Position numbers and translations under genes: made by a program. Positions 17,294 through 26,446 of a stretch of 64,000 nt of DNA are shown in pieces. Source of the stretch: Mobilicoccus pelagius NBRC 104925 (GTDB lineage Bacteria > Actinomycetota > Actinomycetes > Actinomycetales > Dermatophilaceae); assembly GCF_000247995.1 (NCBI RefSeq), contig NZ_BAFE01000052.1, positions 62,001 to 126,000 on the forward strand, read 5' to 3'. A model generated the notes under the pieces. It ran no database searches. It was given only the letters and a program-made list of their open reading frames with translations, and was not told where the DNA came from. The number at the start of each line of letters is the position of its first letter. Position 1 is the stretch's first letter.

Positions 17294-18549
17294 GGCGCCG
17301 CCCCCGCGCGACCTCGGCCGAGGACGCCGGTGCCGCGCATCCCGACGGACGTTCCGACGGGCCTCCCGACGACTCCGCTGCCCACGTGGGCCGCGACGCC
17401 CACGACCACGACCACGACCACGACGCGGACGAGCACGACCACGTCCGCGAGGGCACGCACGGCGAGACCATCGGTGCCGGCTCGACGCGTGCGCCCCGGC
17501 GGCGCCGGCCCCTCGTGGGGCGGTCGCTGTCGGGTTTCCTGTTCCTCCTCGTGCTCCTGGGCCTCGTCGCCCAGTTCGTCACGTTGCCCTTCGTCATCCT
17601 CCGGCCGGGACCGGCGGTCGACGTCCTCGGTACCCCCGAGGACGGGGCGCCCGTCGTCACCGTCGCGGGCGCGAAGACGTACCCGACCAGCGGATCGTTG
17701 TTCTTCACGACCGTCGCCCAGTACGGCGGGCCGGGGCGCCGACCGAACGCGTGGGACGTCGGCGTCGCGTTCGTCGACCCACGGGCCGAGCTCATGCGCG
17801 AGTCCGTCGTCTACCCGCCGCAGGTCTCCGAGAAACAGGTGCGCGACGAGAACACCGCCGCGATGACCGACTCGCAGCAGGAGGCCGTCGCCGTCGCGCT
17901 GCGTCGCGTCGGGCGGCCCGTCACCGAGAGGGCCGTCGTCGCGCGGGTGCTCCCCGACGGTCCGGCCGAGGGCGTCGTCGAGAAGGGCGACGTCGTCACG
18001 GCCGTCGACGGGCGGCCGGTGGCGCACGCCGCCGACATCACCGCGCACATCCAGAAGACGACCGGACCGGTGCGGCTCACCGTCCTGCGCGGAGGGAAGG
18101 AGCGCACACTCACGCTCACGCCCGTCGTACGCGAGAAGCGTCGGCTCGTCGGCATCCTCGTGCAGCCGACATTCTCGTTCGGCGTCGACGTCGCCATCCA
18201 CGCCGGTGACGTCGGCGGCCCGTCGGCGGGGATGATGTTCGGCCTCGGCATCTACGACACCCTCACGCCCGGCGCGCTCACGGGCGGGCGGCGCATCGCC
18301 GGTACCGGAACGCTCGACTCGACGGGGAGGGTCGGACCGATCGGCGGCATCGAGCAAAAGCTCCAGGGCGCGAAGGATGCGGGTGCCGGCTGGTTCCTCG
18401 CGCCGCGGACCAACTGCGGCGAGGTCGTCGGCCACGTCCCCGCCGGACTCGTCGTCACCCCGGTGACAACCTTCGACGAGGCGCTCGACGCCGTCGAATC
18501 GATCGCAGCGGGCAAGGGGAACACCCTTCCCGCGTGCCCGGCCGGCTGA
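17290..18549 (+). CDS. PDZ-containing Lon-type (S16) membrane protease
   Basis: The 419-residue protein begins with a cytoplasmic region holding a His/Asp-rich run (residues 37-52), then one transmembrane segment (LSGFLFLLVLLGLVAQFV), a PDZ domain (RVLPDGPAEGVVEKGDVV) and a Lon-like proteolytic domain. The catalytic Ser lies in GGPSAGMMFGL and the Lys in GPIGGIEQKLQG. Family members (Rv3194c type) are membrane-anchored with the protease domain outside. The GTG start overlaps the moaE stop by four bases. The His/Asp run may bind metal and is not a general feature of the family as I know it. Confidence 0.92.
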   Translation: MRRRPRATSAEDAGAAHPDGRSDGPPDDSAAHVGRDAHDHDHDHDADEHDHVREGTHGETIGAGSTRAPRRRRPLVGRSLSGFLFLLVLLGLVAQFVTLPFVILRPGPAVDVLGTPEDGAPVVTVAGAKTYPTSGSLFFTTVAQYGGPGRRPNAWDVGVAFVDPRAELMRESVVYPPQVSEKQVRDENTAAMTDSQQEAVAVALRRVGRPVTERAVVARVLPDGPAEGVVEKGDVVTAVDGRPVAHAADITAHIQKTTGPVRLTVLRGGKERTLTLTPVVREKRRLVGILVQPTFSFGVDVAIHAGDVGGPSAGMMFGLGIYDTLTPGALTGGRRIAGTGTLDSTGRVGPIGGIEQKLQGAKDAGAGWFLAPRTNCGEVVGHVPAGLVVTPVTTFDEALDAVESIAAGKGNTLPACPAG

Positions 18550-18567
18550 CGGGTGCGCGGGAGCGGG

Positions 18568-19113
18568 TCAGTCCTCGAGCGTCGCGGCGAGCGCGTCGAG
18601 CAGGCCCGGAGCGATCTCCGAGCCCACCGCGACCTTGTCGTCGGAGTCGTGGGCACGCTGACGCACGAGGCACACCCGCTCGCCGTCGCGGGTCACCGCG
18701 GCGAGGAGACGGATGTCGGCCCTGTCGGGGTGCTCGAGGGAGGCGCGGGCGGCGGCCGCCGGGTCCTCGGGGAGGCCGGCCTCGGCCTCCGGGGGGAGGA
18801 CGACGCGCTCGACTGCGACGGCGACCCCGTCGACCTCGGCCGGCCACGCGAGCTGCGCGAGGAGTTCCTCGACGTCCTCGTGCGGAGGGAGGTCCTCCTG
18901 CTCGACGGTGACGAACGCCGTTCCGGGCTCCACCTCCTCGCCGCGGGCCTCCTCGAGGCGGCCGGCGAGGCCCGGTTCGGCCTCGGCGAACCGGGCGGCG
19001 TCGACGAGGGCGAAGAGGCGCAGGGGCTGGTCCCAGCCCCCGGCCGCGACGTACTTCTCGGCCTCGAGGGCGCACTCGTAGAGGGGCGGGAGGACGTTGA
19101 CGATCTCGCTCAC
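18568..19113 (-). CDS. PPA1309 family protein
   Basis: The 181-residue protein starts VSEIVNVLPPLYECALEAEK from a GTG and includes QPLRLFALVDAARFAEAEP and a C-terminal DRADIRLLAAVTRDGE. These features and its position between the PDZ/Lon protease and the UPF0182 gene match the conserved actinobacterial PPA1309 family of unknown function. It is soluble, acidic and has no membrane segment. It faces the PDZ gene tail to tail (18 bp) and diverges from the UPF0182 gene. Confidence 0.85.
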   Translation of the reverse strand: MSEIVNVLPPLYECALEAEKYVAAGGWDQPLRLFALVDAARFAEAEPGLAGRLEEARGEEVEPGTAFVTVEQEDLPPHEDVEELLAQLAWPAEVDGVAVAVERVVLPPEAEAGLPEDPAAAARASLEHPDRADIRLLAAVTRDGERVCLVRQRAHDSDDKVAVGSEIAPGLLDALAATLED

Positions 19114-19249
19114 TCGGCCAGCATGCCAAACGTCGGGAACCCGGCCGCAACCGGCGCGCGTTGGGTGACAGGGTTGTCGGATCCCCTCGGTACCGTGGGG
19201 GCCACATCGAGGACAGCCCGCACGGGCGAACAGGACAGGTGGAGACGGC

Positions 19250-22200
19250 GTGAGTGAGCAGACCCCCGGCGGACCGCAGGGCGGCGGCGCAGGACGCGAC
19301 GACGCCGGTGGCGGGTTCGGAGGATTCGGCCCCTTCGGGGGCGGTGGTTCCCCCGGCGGCCCGGGAGGCCCCGGCGGCCCGGGAGGCCCCGGCGGCCCGG
19401 GAGGGCCGGGTGGTCCCGGCGGGGCGGACGGCCCCGGAGGCCCCGGTGACGACGACGGCGCACGTCGGTTCGGTGCCGGCGGATTCGGTAACCGTCGCTT
19501 CGGCGGCGCCACCGCGACGATGCCCCGACGCCCCAGCCGTGCCGGACTCACCGCGGCGATCGTCCTCGTCGTCCTCGCGGCGTTCGCGGCGCTCACCCAT
19601 TTCTGGACGGACATCCTCTGGTACGCCTCGACGGGCTACTCGGGGGTCTTCTGGACCAAGCTCGGTGCGCAGCTCGGCACGTTCCTCGTCGGGGCGCTCC
19701 TCGTCGGTGGGCTCGTCGCCGCGTCGCTCGTCGTCGCCTACCGCACCCGCCCCGTGTACGCGCCGTCCACACCCCAGCAGGAGGCTATGGACCGGTACCG
19801 CGAGGTCCTCGACCCGCTGCGCCGCGGCGGACTCGTCGTCGCCCCGCTGATCTTCGGGTCGTTCGCCGGCCTCGCCGCCGCCGCGCAGTGGCAGAAGATC
19901 CTCCTCTGGCTCAACGCTCAGCCGTTCGGCCGGCAGGACCCGACGTTCGGGATGGACATCGGGTTCTTCGTCTTCACGCTGCCGCTGCTGCAGTTCCTCG
20001 TGTCCTTCGGCACGATGGCGCTCGTCCTCGCGCTCGTCACGGCGACGGTCACCCACTACATCTACGGCGGTCTCCAGCTCGGCGCGGCGGGCCCGCACAC
20101 GACGCGGGCGGCCCGCATCCACCTCTCGGTGCTCGCCGCGGTGCTCGTCCTCCTGCGTGCCGTGTCGTACTGGGTCGAGCGGTACGCCCTCACGACCAAG
20201 CGCGGCAAGTGGATCACCGGTCTGCAGTACACCGACCAGTACGCGGTGCTGCCCACGAAGGCCGTCCTCGCGATCGCCGCGCTCATCTGCGCCGGCCTCT
20301 TCGTCGCGACGATCTGGAGCCACTCCTGGCGGCTCCCCATGATCGCGCTCGCGATGCTCGTCGTCACCTCCGTCGTCGTCGGGAGTCTCTACCCGGCGGC
20401 GGTGCAGAGCCTCAAGGTCGTCCCCTCCGAGCAGGGGCTCGAGGCCGACTTCATCCGCAAGAACATCGAGGCCACCCGGCACGCCTACGGCATCGACGGC
20501 ATCGCCAAGCAGGAGTACAACGCCCAGACCCAGGCCTCCCCGGGCCAGCTGCGGCAGGACGCTGCGACGGTGCCGGGCATCCGCCTCCTCGACCCGACGA
20601 TCGTCTCCCGCACGTTCACACAGACGCAGGGTCTGCGCCGCTACTACGGCTTCCCCGACGTCCTCGACGTCGACCGGTACGACGTCGAGAATCAGACGCG
20701 CGACACCGTCATCGCCGCGCGCGAGCTCGACCTCAACGGCGTCCCCCAGCGCAACTGGGTCAACGACCACACCGTCTACACCCACGGGTACGGCGTCGTC
20801 GCCGCCTACGGCAACAAGCAGACGAGCGACGGCGAACCCAACTACTACGTCCGCGACATCCCGCCGCGCGGCGAGCTCGGCGACTTCGAGCCGCGCATCT
20901 ACTTCGGCGAGCGGTCCCAGGAGTACTCGATCGTCGGGCGCGGCGAGGGGGAGTCCGACCGCGAGCTCGACTACCAGTCGGCCAAGGGCGAGCAGAAGAA
21001 CACCTACGCCGGGGGCGGCGGTGTGCGCATGAACAACGTCTTCAAGCGCATCGCCTACGCGATCAAGTACCGCGAGTACCGCATCATCCTGTCCGACCAG
21101 GTCGGCGACTACTCGACGATGCTCGACCACCGCACCCCCCGGGAGCGCGTCGAGCGGGTCGCGCCGTGGCTCACCCTCGACGGCAACGCCTACCCGGCGG
21201 TCGTCGACGGTCGCGTCCAGTGGATCCTCGACGGATACACGACGTCGGCGAACTACCCGTACAGCCAGCTCATCCCGCTGGAGAACGCGACGACCGACGC
21301 CGTGACGACGCGGGCGCAGAGCGTCTCGGCCGTCCGCTCCGGCGAGGTCAACTACATCCGCAACTCCGTCAAGGCCACCGTCGACGCCTACACCGGCGAG
21401 ATCCGCCTCTACGCGTGGGACGACGAGGACCCGATGCTCAAGGCGTGGAGCGGGGCGTTCTCCGAGACGGTGCGACCGATGTCGGAGATCAGCGGCCAGC
21501 TCATGTCGCACATGCGCTACCCGGAGGACCTCTTCAAGGTGCAGCGCGACATCATCACGAAGTACCACATCACCGACCCCAACGGCTTCTACACCGGTGG
21601 TGAGTACTGGAAGGTGCCGGAGGACCCGACGGCGGGCGACCCACGCCAGGCCGGTCTGCCCGACCAGCCGCCGTACTACCTCTCGATCGCGATGCCGGGG
21701 GAGAAGAAGCCCTCGTTCAGCCTCACGACGTCGTTCTCGCCCGTCGGGACCGACCGGCCGTACCTCACCGGGTTCCTCGCCGTCGACTCCGATGCCGGCT
21801 CCCAGGCCGGCACCCGGCGTGAGGGGTATGGCAGGATGCGGCTCCTCGACCTGCCGAGCTCGACGAACGTGCCCGGCCCGACGCAGGTGCAGAACCGCAT
21901 CGACTCCGCGAACGCGAACTCCGACGACTTCGGCCTCACCCTGAGCCAGTTCCTCAACATCAACGGCCAGGGCGGCTCCCGCGTCCACAAGGGCAACCTC
22001 CTCACGTTGCCCGTCGGCGGCGGTCTGCTCTACGTCCAGCCCGAGTACGTGAGTGGTGTCGCCGGGTCGACGTACCCGCGGCTCCAGGCCGTCGTCGTCT
22101 CCTTCGGCAACGACATCGCCTGGGCGTCCACGCTCGACAAGGCGCTCGACCAGCTCTTCAAGGGCGACTCGGGTGCCAAGGCCGGTGACACGGGCGTCGC

Positions 22201-22486
22201 GGCGGCACCCAAGCCGGGTGCGTCGCCCTCGCCGTCGGGCGGGGCGACCAAGCCGCAGGAGCTCAAGACGGCGCTCGACCAGGCGCGGGCCCAGTACGAG
22301 GCCGGCAAGGCCGCGATGAAGAAGGGCGACTGGGCGGCCTACGGCGAGGCGCAGAAGAAGCTCGACGAGGCGATTCAGCGGGCCGTCGCGCTCCAGCCCG
22401 AGGGCGGATCGGTGCACGTCGAGGGCGACCCGTCGGCCTCGCCGTCGGCCCCGGCCTCCTCGCCGAGCTCGACGCCCGCACGCTGA
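19250..22486 (+). CDS. UPF0182 family large membrane protein
   Basis: The 1078-residue product matches the UPF0182 family (Rv3193c, Rv0064). A Gly/Pro-rich N-terminus (to residue 80) precedes about seven transmembrane segments (residues 100-390), the first being AIVLVVLAAFAALTHFW. A large extracytoplasmic region follows, including HGYGVVAAYGN, and a C-terminal tail with Lys/Ala-rich coiled coil and Ser/Pro end. Function is unknown. The GTG at 19250 is the start given by the MSEQTPGGPQ N-terminus. The Gly/Pro stretch has collagen-like GGP units, encoded by a DNA repeat. Confidence 0.93.
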   Translation: MSEQTPGGPQGGGAGRDDAGGGFGGFGPFGGGGSPGGPGGPGGPGGPGGPGGPGGPGGADGPGGPGDDDGARRFGAGGFGNRRFGGATATMPRRPSRAGLTAAIVLVVLAAFAALTHFWTDILWYASTGYSGVFWTKLGAQLGTFLVGALLVGGLVAASLVVAYRTRPVYAPSTPQQEAMDRYREVLDPLRRGGLVVAPLIFGSFAGLAAAAQWQKILLWLNAQPFGRQDPTFGMDIGFFVFTLPLLQFLVSFGTMALVLALVTATVTHYIYGGLQLGAAGPHTTRAARIHLSVLAAVLVLLRAVSYWVERYALTTKRGKWITGLQYTDQYAVLPTKAVLAIAALICAGLFVATIWSHSWRLPMIALAMLVVTSVVVGSLYPAAVQSLKVVPSEQGLEADFIRKNIEATRHAYGIDGIAKQEYNAQTQASPGQLRQDAATVPGIRLLDPTIVSRTFTQTQGLRRYYGFPDVLDVDRYDVENQTRDTVIAARELDLNGVPQRNWVNDHTVYTHGYGVVAAYGNKQTSDGEPNYYVRDIPPRGELGDFEPRIYFGERSQEYSIVGRGEGESDRELDYQSAKGEQKNTYAGGGGVRMNNVFKRIAYAIKYREYRIILSDQVGDYSTMLDHRTPRERVERVAPWLTLDGNAYPAVVDGRVQWILDGYTTSANYPYSQLIPLENATTDAVTTRAQSVSAVRSGEVNYIRNSVKATVDAYTGEIRLYAWDDEDPMLKAWSGAFSETVRPMSEISGQLMSHMRYPEDLFKVQRDIITKYHITDPNGFYTGGEYWKVPEDPTAGDPRQAGLPDQPPYYLSIAMPGEKKPSFSLTTSFSPVGTDRPYLTGFLAVDSDAGSQAGTRREGYGRMRLLDLPSSTNVPGPTQVQNRIDSANANSDDFGLTLSQFLNINGQGGSRVHKGNLLTLPVGGGLLYVQPEYVSGVAGSTYPRLQAVVVSFGNDIAWASTLDKALDQLFKGDSGAKAGDTGVAAAPKPGASPSPSGGATKPQELKTALDQARAQYEAGKAAMKKGDWAAYGEAQKKLDEAIQRAVALQPEGGSVHVEGDPSASPSAPASSPSSTPAR
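19352..19405 (+). repeat. Three 18-bp repeats encoding collagen-like GGP units
   Basis: CCCGGCGGCCCGGGAGGC occurs three times in tandem with little change, encoding repeated Gly-Gly-Pro from about residue 35 of the UPF0182 protein. The unit is a multiple of three, so copy-number change keeps the frame. Confidence 0.85.
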
Positions 22487-22487
22487 C

Positions 22488-22513
22488 CCGATACCGCGGA
22501 TCCGATACCGCGG
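22488..22513 (+). repeat. Direct repeat CCGATACCGCGG
   Basis: CCGATACCGCGG occurs at 22488-22499 and again at 22502-22513, just after the UPF0182 stop codon. No function is evident. Confidence 0.7.
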
Positions 22514-22516
22514 GAG

Positions 22517-22559
22517 CGACCGCCGTGACGGGGCCTGACGGGGCCCGTCACGGCGGTCG
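22517..22559. terminator. Terminator after UPF0182 gene
   Basis: CGACCGCCGTGACGGG pairs with CCCGTCACGGCGGTCG (16 bp) around an 11-base loop. It follows the UPF0182 stop by about 30 bases and precedes the tRNA promoter. Confidence 0.8.
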
Positions 22560-22640
22560 TGTCACGTCGGGGGCGACACGAGGAACGACCGCCGCAAGCG
22601 GGCGCTCGGGCGGCCCTGCGGGAGGTGTGGATCGCTCGAT

Positions 22641-22669
22641 TTGGACTGATGAGCATCAGGGGGTAGAGT
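22641..22669 (+). promoter_or_regulatory. Sigma-70-type promoter of initiator tRNA gene
   Basis: The -35 is TTGGAC (22641-22646), the spacer 17 bases, and the -10 TAGAGT (22664-22669). Transcription would start about 22676, six bases before the mature tRNA. Confidence 0.75.
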
Positions 22670-22681
22670 GGTGTTCACCGA

Positions 22682-22758
22682 CGCGGGGTGGAGCAGTTCG
22701 GTAGCTCGCCGGGCTCATAACCCGGAGGTCGCAGGTTCAAATCCTGCCCCCGCTACCA
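22682..22758 (+). tRNA. Initiator tRNA-fMet (CAT)
   Basis: The 77-nt gene folds as a cloverleaf with the loop CTCATAA (anticodon CAT) closed by three G-C pairs (GGG/CCC), which marks an initiator tRNA. The first base C does not pair with position 72 (T), the other initiator hallmark. The T arm has GGTTCAAATCC. CCA is encoded at the 3' end. It stands alone, with its own promoter and terminator. Confidence 0.97.
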
Positions 22759-22762
22759 CGAT

Positions 22763-22796
22763 CGAAAGCCGCGGTCCTCACGGGCCGCGGCTTTCG
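22763..22796 (+). terminator. Terminator of initiator tRNA gene
   Basis: CGAAAGCCGCGG pairs with CCGCGGCTTTCG around a ten-base loop, four bases after the tRNA CCA end. Confidence 0.85.
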
Positions 22797-22917
22797 CACT
22801 GTCCGGGGCTTTCCGTCCGTCCGGTGCTCGATGCCATGGACCTCCGTTGGTGTCGCGGCATCGATCCGGCTGGTTGAATGAGCCCGCAACCCATCATCGA
22901 CCCGAGAGAGGGCGACA

Positions 22918-24000
22918 ATGCCGAGCACAGTCAAGGGAGTCATCGCGCGTTCGAAGGGGGCACGCGTCGAGCTCGTCGACGTCGTCGTCCCCGACCCGGG
23001 CCCTGGCGAGGCCGTCGTCGCGATCCAGGCGTGCGGCGTGTGCCACACCGACCTCCACTACCGGGAGGGTGGCATCGACGACTCCTACCCGTTCCTCCTC
23101 GGACACGAGGCCGCGGGCGTCGTCGAGGCCGTGGGCGAGGGTGTCACCGAGGTCGAGCCCGGCGACTTCGTCGTCCTCAACTGGCGCGCCGTGTGCGGCG
23201 AGTGCCGTGCCTGTCTCAAGGGGCAGCCGTGGTACTGCTTCGACACCGCCAACGCGACGCAGAAGATGACCCTCACCGACGGCACCGAGCTCACGCCCGC
23301 CCTCGGCATCGGCGCGTTCGTCGAGAAGACCCTCGTCGCCGCCGGCCAGTGCACGAAGGTCGACGAGGCCGACCCGGCCGCCGTCGGGCTCCTCGGGTGT
23401 GGGGTCATGGCGGGCTTCGGTGCCGCCGTCAACACCGGCGCCGTGCAGCGCGGCGAGTCCGTCGCCGTCTTCGGGTGCGGTGGCGTGGGCGACGCGGCCA
23501 TCGCGGGCGCGGTCGTCGCGGGCGCGACGACGATCATCGCGGTCGACGTCGACCCCAAGAAGCTCGAGTGGGCCCGCGAGTTCGGCGCGACGCACACGAT
23601 CGACTCCTCGGCCGAGGACGCCGTCGAACGCATCCGGGAGATCACCGGCGGGTTCGGGGCCGACGTCGTCGTCGAGGCCATCGGTCGCCCCGAGACGTAC
23701 GAGCAGGCGTTCTACGCCCGTGACCTCGCCGGGCGGGTGGTCCTCGTCGGCGTGCCCACGCCCGACACAGAGGTCACCCTGCCGCTTGCCGAGATCTTCG
23801 GCCGCGGCGGCGCCCTCAAGAGCAGCTGGTACGGCGACTGCCTGCCGAGCCGCGACTTCCCCATGCTCGTCTCGCTCTACAAGCAGGGCCGGCTCGATCT
23901 CGACCGTTTCGTCAGCGAGCGCATCGGCCTCGGTGACGTCGAGAGCGCGTTCGACAAGATGCGCGAGGGCACCGTGCTGCGATCGGTGGTGGAGCTGTGA
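22918..24000 (+). CDS. mscR: S-(hydroxymethyl)mycothiol dehydrogenase
   Basis: This 360-residue zinc-dependent alcohol dehydrogenase oxidises the formaldehyde-mycothiol adduct and can reduce S-nitrosomycothiol. It carries the catalytic zinc ligand region [10 protein letters not shown] and [14 protein letters not shown], the structural-zinc stretch [15 protein letters not shown] (three Cys plus one), and a Rossmann [10 protein letters not shown]. The ATG at 22918 follows GAGAGAGGG. The next gene overlaps by four bases (GTGA). The pair matches Rv2259-Rv2260, supporting the mycothiol assignment over other class III ADHs. Confidence 0.92.
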   Translation: MPSTVKGVIARSKGARVELVDVVVPDPGPGEAVVAIQACGVCHTDLHYREGGIDDSYPFLLGHEAAGVVEAVGEGVTEVEPGDFVVLNWRAVCGECRACLKGQPWYCFDTANATQKMTLTDGTELTPALGIGAFVEKTLVAAGQCTKVDEADPAAVGLLGCGVMAGFGAAVNTGAVQRGESVAVFGCGGVGDAAIAGAVVAGATTIIAVDVDPKKLEWAREFGATHTIDSSAEDAVERIREITGGFGADVVVEAIGRPETYEQAFYARDLAGRVVLVGVPTPDTEVTLPLAEIFGRGGALKSSWYGDCLPSRDFPMLVSLYKQGRLDLDRFVSERIGLGDVESAFDKMREGTVLRSVVEL

Positions 24001-24668
24001 GCGCCTCCGAGATCGTCACCACCCCCGGTAGCCGCGAGGGCATCCGCGTCGAGCGCGTCATCACCCGCGGCGTGTTCACCCTCGACGGCGGCGAGTGGGA
24101 GGTCGACAACAACATCTGGATCGTCGGTGACGATTCCGAGGTGATCGTCGTCGACGCCGCCCACGAGGCGGGGCCCATCGTCGAGGCCCTCGACGGCCGC
24201 ACCGTCAAGGCGATCGTCCTCACCCACGGGCACAACGACCACATCAACGCGAGCGACGAGCTCGCGGCGGCGACGGGCGCGCCGCGCCTGCTCCACCCGG
24301 CCGACCGCATGCTGTGGGACGCCGAGTTCCCCGACGCCGCGCCCGACGGCGAGCTCGCCGACGGTCAGGTCGTCGAGGTCGCGGGCCTGCCGCTCACCGT
24401 GTTCCACACGCCCGGGCACTCTCCGGGTGCGGTATGCCTCCACAGCCCGGACCTCGCCGTCCTCTTCAGCGGCGACACGCTCTTCAATGGCGGGCCGGGC
24501 GCGACGGGCCGGTCGTTCAGCGACTTCGACACGATCATCGCCTCGATCACCGATCGCCTGCTCACGCTGCCGGGGGAGACGCTCGTCCTCACCGGCCACG
24601 GTGACTCCACGACGATCGGCGACGAGGCGCCGGATCGTCAGAAGTGGATCGACGAGCACGAGGACTGA
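23997..24668 (+). CDS. Metallo-beta-lactamase-fold hydrolase, probable S-formylmycothiol step
   Basis: The 223-residue protein has the zinc motif HGHNDH, then [15 protein letters not shown] and TGHGDST, so both metal sites look complete. It starts at a GTG overlapping the mscR stop by four bases. Because mscR yields S-formylmycothiol, a coupled thioester hydrolase would complete formaldehyde oxidation to formate; that specific role is inferred from context (the Rv2260 position). A general glyoxalase II-like role is the alternative. Confidence 0.85.
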   Translation: MSASEIVTTPGSREGIRVERVITRGVFTLDGGEWEVDNNIWIVGDDSEVIVVDAAHEAGPIVEALDGRTVKAIVLTHGHNDHINASDELAAATGAPRLLHPADRMLWDAEFPDAAPDGELADGQVVEVAGLPLTVFHTPGHSPGAVCLHSPDLAVLFSGDTLFNGGPGATGRSFSDFDTIIASITDRLLTLPGETLVLTGHGDSTTIGDEAPDRQKWIDEHED

Positions 24669-24683
24669 GCACCCGCGCTCCGG

Positions 24684-24722
24684 GAGGGTCGGTGCCGCAC
24701 ACGACGTGCGGGGCCGGCCCTC
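24684..24722 (+). terminator. Terminator after mscR operon; rest of gap empty
   Basis: GAGGG...GCCGCAC pairs with GTGCGG...CCCTC around ACGAC, with a few mismatches. The remaining 300 bases to the next gene (24723-25024) show no gene that I can support. Confidence 0.7.
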
Positions 24723-25024
24723 ATGTACGTCCGGCCCCGATGCGTCGACGGCTGCATTCCGGGAGCCGTGACCGGGGGTAGCAGCGATCGCCGGGAATCT
24801 CGCGCCGAGACGTCGGAGGGGGCGAGCCACTCCTCCGACCACGAACGACCGGAAGGACGGGTTCGTTCGGCCCGAGCGTCCGGCGCGGTCCTCCGACCTG
24901 CGCGGACGTCGGTCTTCCCGCCGCGGATACGAGACGGACCCGTCGTTCCTGCTGTTTCCTCACGGTGCGAGAGCACCGAACGCGGGTGTGCCTCGGGTGG
25001 TGACGGGTCGTGCCTCGTGGGTCG

Positions 25025-25030
25025 TAGGCT
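25025..25030 (+). promoter_or_regulatory. -10 box for leaderless M16 peptidase operon
   Basis: TAGGCT lies six bases before the ATG at 25037. No Shine-Dalgarno sequence intervenes beyond GGAG overlapping the spacer. Confidence 0.5.
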
Positions 25031-25036
25031 GGAGCG

Positions 25037-26446
25037 ATGCCGCTGGATTACCCCGTCGAGACCACCACGCTGCCCAACGGTCTGCGTGTCGTCGTCAGTG
25101 AGGACCACGCCTCGCCTGTCGTCGCCGTCAACCTGTGGGTGGGCGTCGGGTCGCGCCACGAACAGGAGGGGCGCACGGGGTTCGCGCACCTCTTCGAACA
25201 CCTCATGTTCCAGGGCTCGCGACACGTCGCGAGCGGGGAGCACTTCTCCGCCCTCATGGGGGTGGGGGCGCGCCTCAACGCGACGACGTGGTTCGACCGC
25301 ACGAACTACTTCGAGACCCTCCCCTCGGGGGCCCTCGACCTCGCGCTCTGGATGGAGGCCGACCGCCACGGGTACCTCCTCGACGCGGTGACGCAGGAGA
25401 ACCTCGACAACCAGCGCGACGTCGTCAAGGAGGAGAAGCGGCAGCGGTACGACAACCAGCCGTACGGGGAGGCGCTCCACCACCTGTACGCGAACGTCTT
25501 CCCCGAGGGGCACCCATACCACCACTCGACGATCGGCTCGATGGCCGACCTCGACGCGGCGACGCTCGAGGACGTGCACGCGTTCTTCCGCCGCTGGTAC
25601 CACCCGGGGAACACGGTTCTCACCCTGTGCGGCGACGTCACCCCGGAGGCCGGGTTCGCCGGGGCCGAGCGGTACTTCGGCGACCTCGCTCGGGGCGAGG
25701 ACGTCCCACCCGCGAGTACCCCGCCGTTGCCGCCGCTGCCGGATCCCGTGCACGTCGACGTCGACCAGGACGTTCCCGCCCCGCGCCTCTACCTCGGGTT
25801 CCGGCTGCCGGCCGATCATGCCCCGGAGTTCGACGCCGCGGGCCTCGCCCTCGAGATCCTCGGGGGCACGGCGATCTCGCGGCTCGAGAAGAACCTCGTC
25901 CGAGGTGCGGAGATCGCGACGTTCGCCTCGAGCGCCCCGCTCGGCCTCGCCGACGGAACGTCGCTCGGGTTCCTCGCCGCCCAGCCCGCCGAGGGCATCA
26001 CGCTCACCGAACTCGAGGAGGCGATCGTCGTCGAGCTGACAAGGCTCGCCGAGGAGGGGCCGTCGCCGGTGGAGATGGAGGCCGCGTCCGCGCAGAACGA
26101 GCGGGAGTGGCTCTCGACGCTCGCCTCGGTGGAGGAGCGTGCCGACCAGCTCGGGCGCCTCACCACCCTCTACGACGACCCCGAGGGGATCAACACCTAC
26201 CTCGACCGCCTCGACGCCGTCACGGCCGAAGACGTCCGCCGCGCCGTGGCGACATGGCTGGCGCCGAAGCATCGGGTCGTCGTCGCCTACGCGGGAGGGG
26301 CGACGGACGAACCGGTCGCGGACGCCCCGGCAGGGACGGACGCGTCCGGCGCCGCCGACGACCACCCCACGACCGACAGCACTGACACCGCCGCCGACTC
26401 CCTGACGAGGGACGGGTCGACGACGGACGAAGGAGAGCAGGCATGA
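25037..26446 (+). CDS. M16 zinc peptidase, catalytic subunit
   Basis: The 469-residue protein carries the inverted zinc motif HLFEH (in FAHLFEHLMFQGS) near residue 59, with the third ligand region NQRDVVKEEKRQRYDNQPYG about 75 residues later. A second, non-catalytic M16 half follows. The C-terminal 40 residues are an Asp/Thr/Ala-rich tail that looks disordered. The downstream gene, overlapping by four bases (ATGA), supplies the partner subunit, as in bacterial M16B heterodimers related to mitochondrial processing peptidase. Substrate is unknown; secretion signals are absent. Confidence 0.92.
   Translation: MPLDYPVETTTLPNGLRVVVSEDHASPVVAVNLWVGVGSRHEQEGRTGFAHLFEHLMFQGSRHVASGEHFSALMGVGARLNATTWFDRTNYFETLPSGALDLALWMEADRHGYLLDAVTQENLDNQRDVVKEEKRQRYDNQPYGEALHHLYANVFPEGHPYHHSTIGSMADLDAATLEDVHAFFRRWYHPGNTVLTLCGDVTPEAGFAGAERYFGDLARGEDVPPASTPPLPPLPDPVHVDVDQDVPAPRLYLGFRLPADHAPEFDAAGLALEILGGTAISRLEKNLVRGAEIATFASSAPLGLADGTSLGFLAAQPAEGITLTELEEAIVVELTRLAEEGPSPVEMEAASAQNEREWLSTLASVEERADQLGRLTTLYDDPEGINTYLDRLDAVTAEDVRRAVATWLAPKHRVVVAYAGGATDEPVADAPAGTDASGAADDHPTTDSTDTAADSLTRDGSTTDEGEQA

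Noticed and set aside
19352-19405. CRISPR-like repeats
   Set aside because: The repeats are contiguous, without spacers, and encode Gly/Pro in frame.
18455-22417. Very long minus-strand ORF across the UPF0182 gene
   Set aside because: It is antisense to a well-conserved membrane protein gene; composition is Arg/Val/Asp-rich, typical of shadow frames.
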